This document shows, one piece after another, positions 29,939-34,047 of a stretch of DNA of 34,047 bases. The stretch's first letter is position 1. Every line of letters begins with the position of its first letter. Both the position numbers and the translations under genes were made by a program. The notes beneath the pieces were generated by a model. It was not told the origin of the DNA, did no database searches, and saw only the letters and a program-made list of their open reading frames with translations. Origin of the DNA: Purshia tridentata (lineage: Eukaryota > Streptophyta > Magnoliopsida > Rosales > Rosaceae). The DNA is taken from NCBI GenBank assembly GCA_003254885.1, contig QANT01009092.1, forward strand, positions 1 to 34,047. The letters are read 5' to 3'.

Positions 29939-30627
29939 TGACAGGACCCTCCCCGAGTTCCACCCTTGAACTCGGGGTGACCCTGCGGGAATCCAATGTC
30001 AAGGAAAATCCTACCGAAAATTTGGCAGAACCTCCCCTGAAATTGGACTAACCCTGAATTTCCTTTCTTTAGCAACTTGTAAATAACACTTCTAATCCAG
30101 CTTCCCTACCACAAACAGGGGTCTCCGACCCGTAATCATAATAAAAAGGAACTAAGCAACGCTTGCGTTAACATTTGTGACATTTACACCGTGATTGATG
30201 GTTCAACTACCATAGGCAGTAATAATTAAATAAGACATGGGTGGAAATTTACAAGTTTCCAAATATATGAGATCCTCGACGTTTCTCCTGCTCGACCGCA
30301 CCACCGCAGTTACCTGGGAGAAAATAAAAGAAACAACACGAGGTAAAAGGTGAGCCAAACCCAGTGAGTGGACAAAAATAAATTAACTTTTACAATTATC
30401 CAAAAATTGCATACAAGGACCTAACTGACTTTGCATTAAAACCCCCAATTTTGAAATAGCTTTAAAATGTTTTTAACAAATCATTGGACATAACTAGTAA
30501 AATACTTTGCGATTTCTCAGTTTGAAAGAACGAAAATTTCATCATGAAAACTCTGAGATTTTCTTCACATAAACAAATCCTGAAATTTAAAAAGAATATT
30601 TCGCTCGCTCCCAATTTCCCCGTATAG

Positions 30628-30813
30628 CCTGCCGTACATGCACAGGGCCCATATCCTGCCATACGCATGCAAAGCCAAAAATCCTGCCGTACATGCGCAG
30701 GGCCTACGACCTGCCGTACGCATGCAGGGCCAATATCCTGCCGTACATGTGCAGAGCCAAGGTCTGTCATACACATGTAGGGCCAACATACCTGCCGTAC
30801 GTGCACGCAGGGC
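30628..30813. repeat. Seven-unit alternating ~27-bp array inside LTR copy 2
   Basis: Same unit order as in copy 1, so the array predates the split of the two LTRs. A few units have decayed cores (CATGCAAAGCC, CATGTAGGGCC). Confidence 0.85.
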
Positions 30814-31234
30814 CGCCCCCAAAGGGCAAAGCATCCCGGCACACGGCCCAAAGCCTATGTGTGTGCCGTGATGGGTCCCAAAGACCTATATAATTCCATA
30901 ATCCGAGACGGGTACTAAGTGGGTGCTTAATAAAATCCAAAACCATCCGTCCGCAATCATTTACATTGAAATTGAATAACTCATTTGAAAACTTTCTTAA
31001 AATTATGGAGAACTCGATAATTGTTCCAGAAACTTTTACTTGAAAGTTGTTTTCACAAAACCTCAAACATAAATAAAATTGATACGAAATGTCAATCCGT
31101 CTAACACATTTAATAATGATCGCGATCTCGAAATCAATATTGATAAATGAATTTCATGTCNTAAAGTTCAACTGTAAAATAAAATAAACTTTAAATGAAA
31201 ACAAGGTCCACTCACTGTCAAGGGGTCTAGTCTC

Positions 31235-31298
31235 GTTGCTCGGCTGGGTCGCCCTCAATCTCCGGTGTTGCTCGGCTGGGTCGCCCTCAATCTCCGGT
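31235..31298. repeat. 32-bp tandem duplication unique to LTR copy 2
   Basis: GTTGCTCGGCTGGGTCGCCC plus CTCAATCTCCGGT occurs twice without change. Copy 1 has one diverged version near 19780. The event is therefore younger than the split of the two LTRs, or an assembly artefact near the Ns. Confidence 0.85.
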
Positions 31299-32634
31299 GT
31301 TATCCCTATAAGAAAAAAATAAATACGTTGTTAGTTCCCTCGCTTCAAGTGTCCGTCTATGTCTAAAATTTGGGGCTTCGCTAACCCAAGTCTTTTCTAT
31401 ACCACCCAAGTTAATAGCTCGCTTAAAAAAAATCTAAACTCCACGAAGATTTCTAAATTCCAAAACTAATGGGTCGGACTAACCTCAACCCCCAACCAAA
31501 GTGGCGTTTTCAACCCCAATTTCACCATTTTCGCCTTTTTCCTTCGAACCCATCATTCCACACCCCAAATTTGATTTCCAAATGATGGTAATTAGCTAAA
31601 ATACCATTAATTTACATCAATTCCCCAATTTTCGAGCCATCACCCGAAATAGCCACATTCTCATCCACCAATTCCCAATTTCTTACATTATTCCTTAAAG
31701 CCCATGGTTCTAATCCACAATTAACATGTCCTAAGGTTGGGAATTAGTGAATCCAACCACAATTTCGCATCCCAAGCCACAAATTTCAGATTTTCCGATT
31801 TGGGGTCTAAATCCCAAACTTTCCCATGTCTAGTTCGATCCCAATTAGCAGCCCAAACTAAGATAATTAAATGCTAGAAGGAGGGAGGAAACCCACCTAA
31901 ATGGGCAGAAGAGGCGCCGGAAAACTGGCCGGAAAAGCTGGAATTTGTAGCGGCTGATGGCGTTCTCCCGTGCAGCAGCGTGCGCAGGCTGGTGGTCGGC
32001 GTTGTGGGTCGCGGCAGGTCGGCGTCGGCGGGAGGAAGTCTTTGTCGGCGGCTGGTGTTGGTCGGGAATGGCTGGATGGGGGGAGGGGAGGGGTGACGCA
32101 CACACAAGGGAGGTGAAATGGTTGGTTTTTTGCGGGCTGGGAGGGGGAGAAAGGGATAAAAAAAAAGGGAAAGAATTGTNGGGGAGAGGTTTCCAGAAAA
32201 ATCTGGAATTTTAATCCTAAGTCATTTTATTTACCATTTTGCCACTCCCTTCACACGTCCATAACTTACAAACCGTAACTCCGTTTGACGCATACTTCGT
32301 GTCTACGAACTCGTGGGGTCGAGCTCTACCTAACCATGTCAAGGTCCACTCCAAGGGCCCTATAATTCAAAAAGTCAACTTTTGGGTCCCTTGCCACGTA
32401 CAAAATTTTCAAACCGTCCCTCCAAACGGGACATGCCGCATGTCTATAAACTCGTAAGCCCGAGGCCTTTCTAATGGACCCAAAGTCAAACATCCAATCT
32501 CATCCAAATCCANGTCAACTTTTGGCCCCAAAACCATATTAAAAATTAAAAATTTTTACCTTATGGAGTACGGGTCGTTACATTTTAGTTTATGGACTTG
32601 ATAATTGAATATAAAGCAGCATAATAAGGGTTAC

Positions 32635-34012
32635 CTCTTGTATTTTTTAGCTTTTTCCACTGGGGAGGTAAATAACTTTCGCTTGACGACGCAATTTTTC
32701 TCTGCCAATAATTTCGCCTTTTGTTGCATATTTTTGTATGCAGAGGGAGCAGGTGTTGTCTAGTCATGCTTCTTGGAATGTGGTAATGGAGTGGGGGGAG
32801 ATAGATCTTGAGTTGCCTTCTTGGAAGATGTTGTAGGAGATGGTTTAATTGTCATTGGTTCATCATCTGAAATGGCATGAACAACCAATTCATTCCTGCT
32901 GGAGTTGGGTTTGAAGGGCCCAAAATGAAGTTGAAAAACTTTTGTTTGATTCTTCATCCTCTTAATTGGATTTGGAAGTTCTTGCTGATCAATGTAACCA
33001 CTTTGATTCACCAAACTGTGGCATGACACGCCAAAAAATTCCTCTGCTTGCTTACCAATCAGTATAATGCTAGTGACATCTCTATGATCTTCAATAACCA
33101 ATCCTAGCTTAAACCTAGCATATATATAATTTGATTAGATTTTAAAAGAATGGCATATGATTAAAGGGAATTGAATGCAATTGTTTATAATAGTAAAGAC
33201 TAAAAGATAATGATTATTTTACCAAGGGTGAGGAGGTGAGTCGAGGTGAGGGTGTTTTGAGCAAGTCAATTTTGTATTCTATGCATCAGGTTTTAGCTGT
33301 CTATAGCAAATAGAACATGATTCATACCACCAACCATCATGTATGTCAAAACGGCTGATAGTTGCTTTACATGTAAATATAATGCCTTGTAATAAAATAA
33401 AGAAGATAAATTGTATAATTATTTATTCATGATATAGATATGAATTTTTTTAAAAAGAATAATTATTTATCAGCAATTTGTGTTGATCAATATTAAATGA
33501 ATGAAAATTTGTATATAAATATTTGAATGGATAAAAGAATAAAGATAGTAAACGGATAAAAATATATTTAATAAAGTTTGAAAATATTAAATAAGTATGC
33601 AACAGTTTGTTCAGAGGAAAGTGTAAAAAAATATATATGCAAATAATTCATTATAATGAATATAAAGTTTACCAAAACATATAACATAAGGAAAATTTTC
33701 TTATGAAGAAATTTTATGATAGTATTATGTTGTATGTTTCGGTATTAAAATCTAGAATCAAAATTTGGTTTGATTAATTAATATTGAAAAAGATAAGTTA
33801 ATAGAGTTGTTTTTATAAAGAAAAAACCAAAAAGTAGTAGCAATATATAGAGCAAGCAAATTTAGAAGTACTTGACATGTCTGAGGGTTGAGCACATTCA
33901 GTGCATTGACAGTCATTCTGGTATGAGGATCCACTTGTGTAGGTTGTAGTTCAGCAGTGCCAGGTTGTAGTTTAGCAGTGCCAATGGGTAGAATATTAAT
34001 AGGCATCGTAAA
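32635..34012 (-). pseudogene. RPA1-like single-stranded-DNA-binding protein gene, broken, interrupted by LTRs
   Basis: Three exon pieces read on the minus strand. 34012-33872 holds MTVNALNVLNPQTCQ and a 21-bp internal duplication giving GTAKLQP/GTAELQP. 33385-33223 holds a zinc-ribbon-like part of the RPA1 C-terminal fold (FTCKATISRFDIHDGWWYES, then CSIC and TCSKHPHL). 33114-32635 holds the following strand-rich part (FKLGLVIEDHRDVTSIILIG, then KQAEEFFGVSCHSLVN) and a basic tail (KRKLFTSPVEKAKKYKR). The B-C junction is in phase (CCTTG/G). In-frame TAG stops lie in exon B (after QLKPDA) and exon C (after HSKKHD). The A-B phase does not fit. An LTR cuts exon A at 34013 and LTR copy 2 sits in the next intron. 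Plant RPA1-like genes of this kind are host paralogues or Helitron cargo. Neither is proven here. Confidence 0.75.
33115..33871. other. AT-rich introns of the RPA-like pseudogene
   Basis: 33386-33871 and 33115-33222 are AT-rich with no recognised repeats. The first is about 490 bp and may hide a further exon, because exons A and B do not join in phase. Confidence 0.4.
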
Positions 34013-34047
34013 TGACACGCCCCGACCCTCGGGCACGTGCCTAAACT
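34013..34047 (-). mobile_element. 3' end of an LTR running off the right edge
   Basis: On the minus strand CACGTGCCCGAGGGTCGGGG followed by CGTGTCA matches the last bases of the LTR at 26570-28547 (CACGTGCCCGAGGGTTGGGG, CGTGACA). It is the same or a sister family in opposite orientation. It directly abuts RPA-like coding sequence with no primer-binding site, so it is a 3' or solo LTR. Confidence 0.75.

Larger units (their letters stand above)
29939..32582 (-). mobile_element. Ty3/gypsy-type LTR, minus orientation (2644 bp), copy 2
   Basis: Same family and orientation as 18464-21129, with the same TGTAACGACCC...GGTCCTGTCA termini and visibly high identity across the whole length. It contains three N bases. 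The left flank is LTR sequence of the coding-free element and the right flank is an intron of the RPA-like gene. The flanking 5-mers do not match. Open frames near 30460-31066 and 31845-32214 arise from the array and the GC-rich core. Confidence 0.85.

Overview
This is plant nuclear DNA. It has spliced genes with GT-AG introns, a LEUNIG_HOMOLOG co-repressor gene, a DUF26 secretory protein and a cell-wall glycine-rich protein, set among plant LTR retrotransposons, MITEs and a LINE tail. The protein sequences fit a eudicot. I cannot name the species from sequence alone. A few N bases (near 31161, 32180 and 32513) show that this is a draft assembly.

Layout. 1-3000 (minus): the first eight coding exons of LUH, whose WD40 half lies off the left edge. 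3001-4039: LUH upstream region. 4048-4583: a hAT-type MITE with a perfect 8-bp target duplication. 5010-7520: a repeat-rich block bounded by inverted arms, with a 118-bp tandem duplication, exon-like pieces and a palindromic 32-bp array. 7690-8110: one end of a CACTA-like element. 8160-11578: AT-rich, gene-poor DNA with an ERECTA-like LRR-kinase scrap near 9100 and a 170-bp MITE. 11579-12322: an intact single-exon DUF26 (CRRSP) gene. 12383-12767: a foldback MITE. 12795-13985: Ty1/copia LTR and RNase H remnant. 14304-14513: LINE 3' end. 15471-16490: an intact glycine-rich cell-wall protein gene with a TATA box. 17613-18455: an array of short hairpins.

From 18464 to the right edge the window is a nested Ty3/gypsy cluster. 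Two near-full-length LTRs of one family (18464-21129 and 29939-32582, minus) bracket a plus-strand gag-only element (21130-25265), a broken minus-strand chromovirus integrase (25266-26569), and a coding-free plus-strand element (26570-29938). At the right end is a broken RPA1-like gene (32635-34012) interrupted by yet another LTR.

Only three genes look alive: LUH (transcriptional co-repressor), the DUF26 protein and the GRP (both secreted). They form no pathway or operon. The rest is a record of transposition. I found no clear new biological system. The best leads are the hairpin array, the alternating ~27-bp array and the TTGAC-rich module in the LTRs, the ERECTA scrap, and the RPA-like gene with possible Helitron links.
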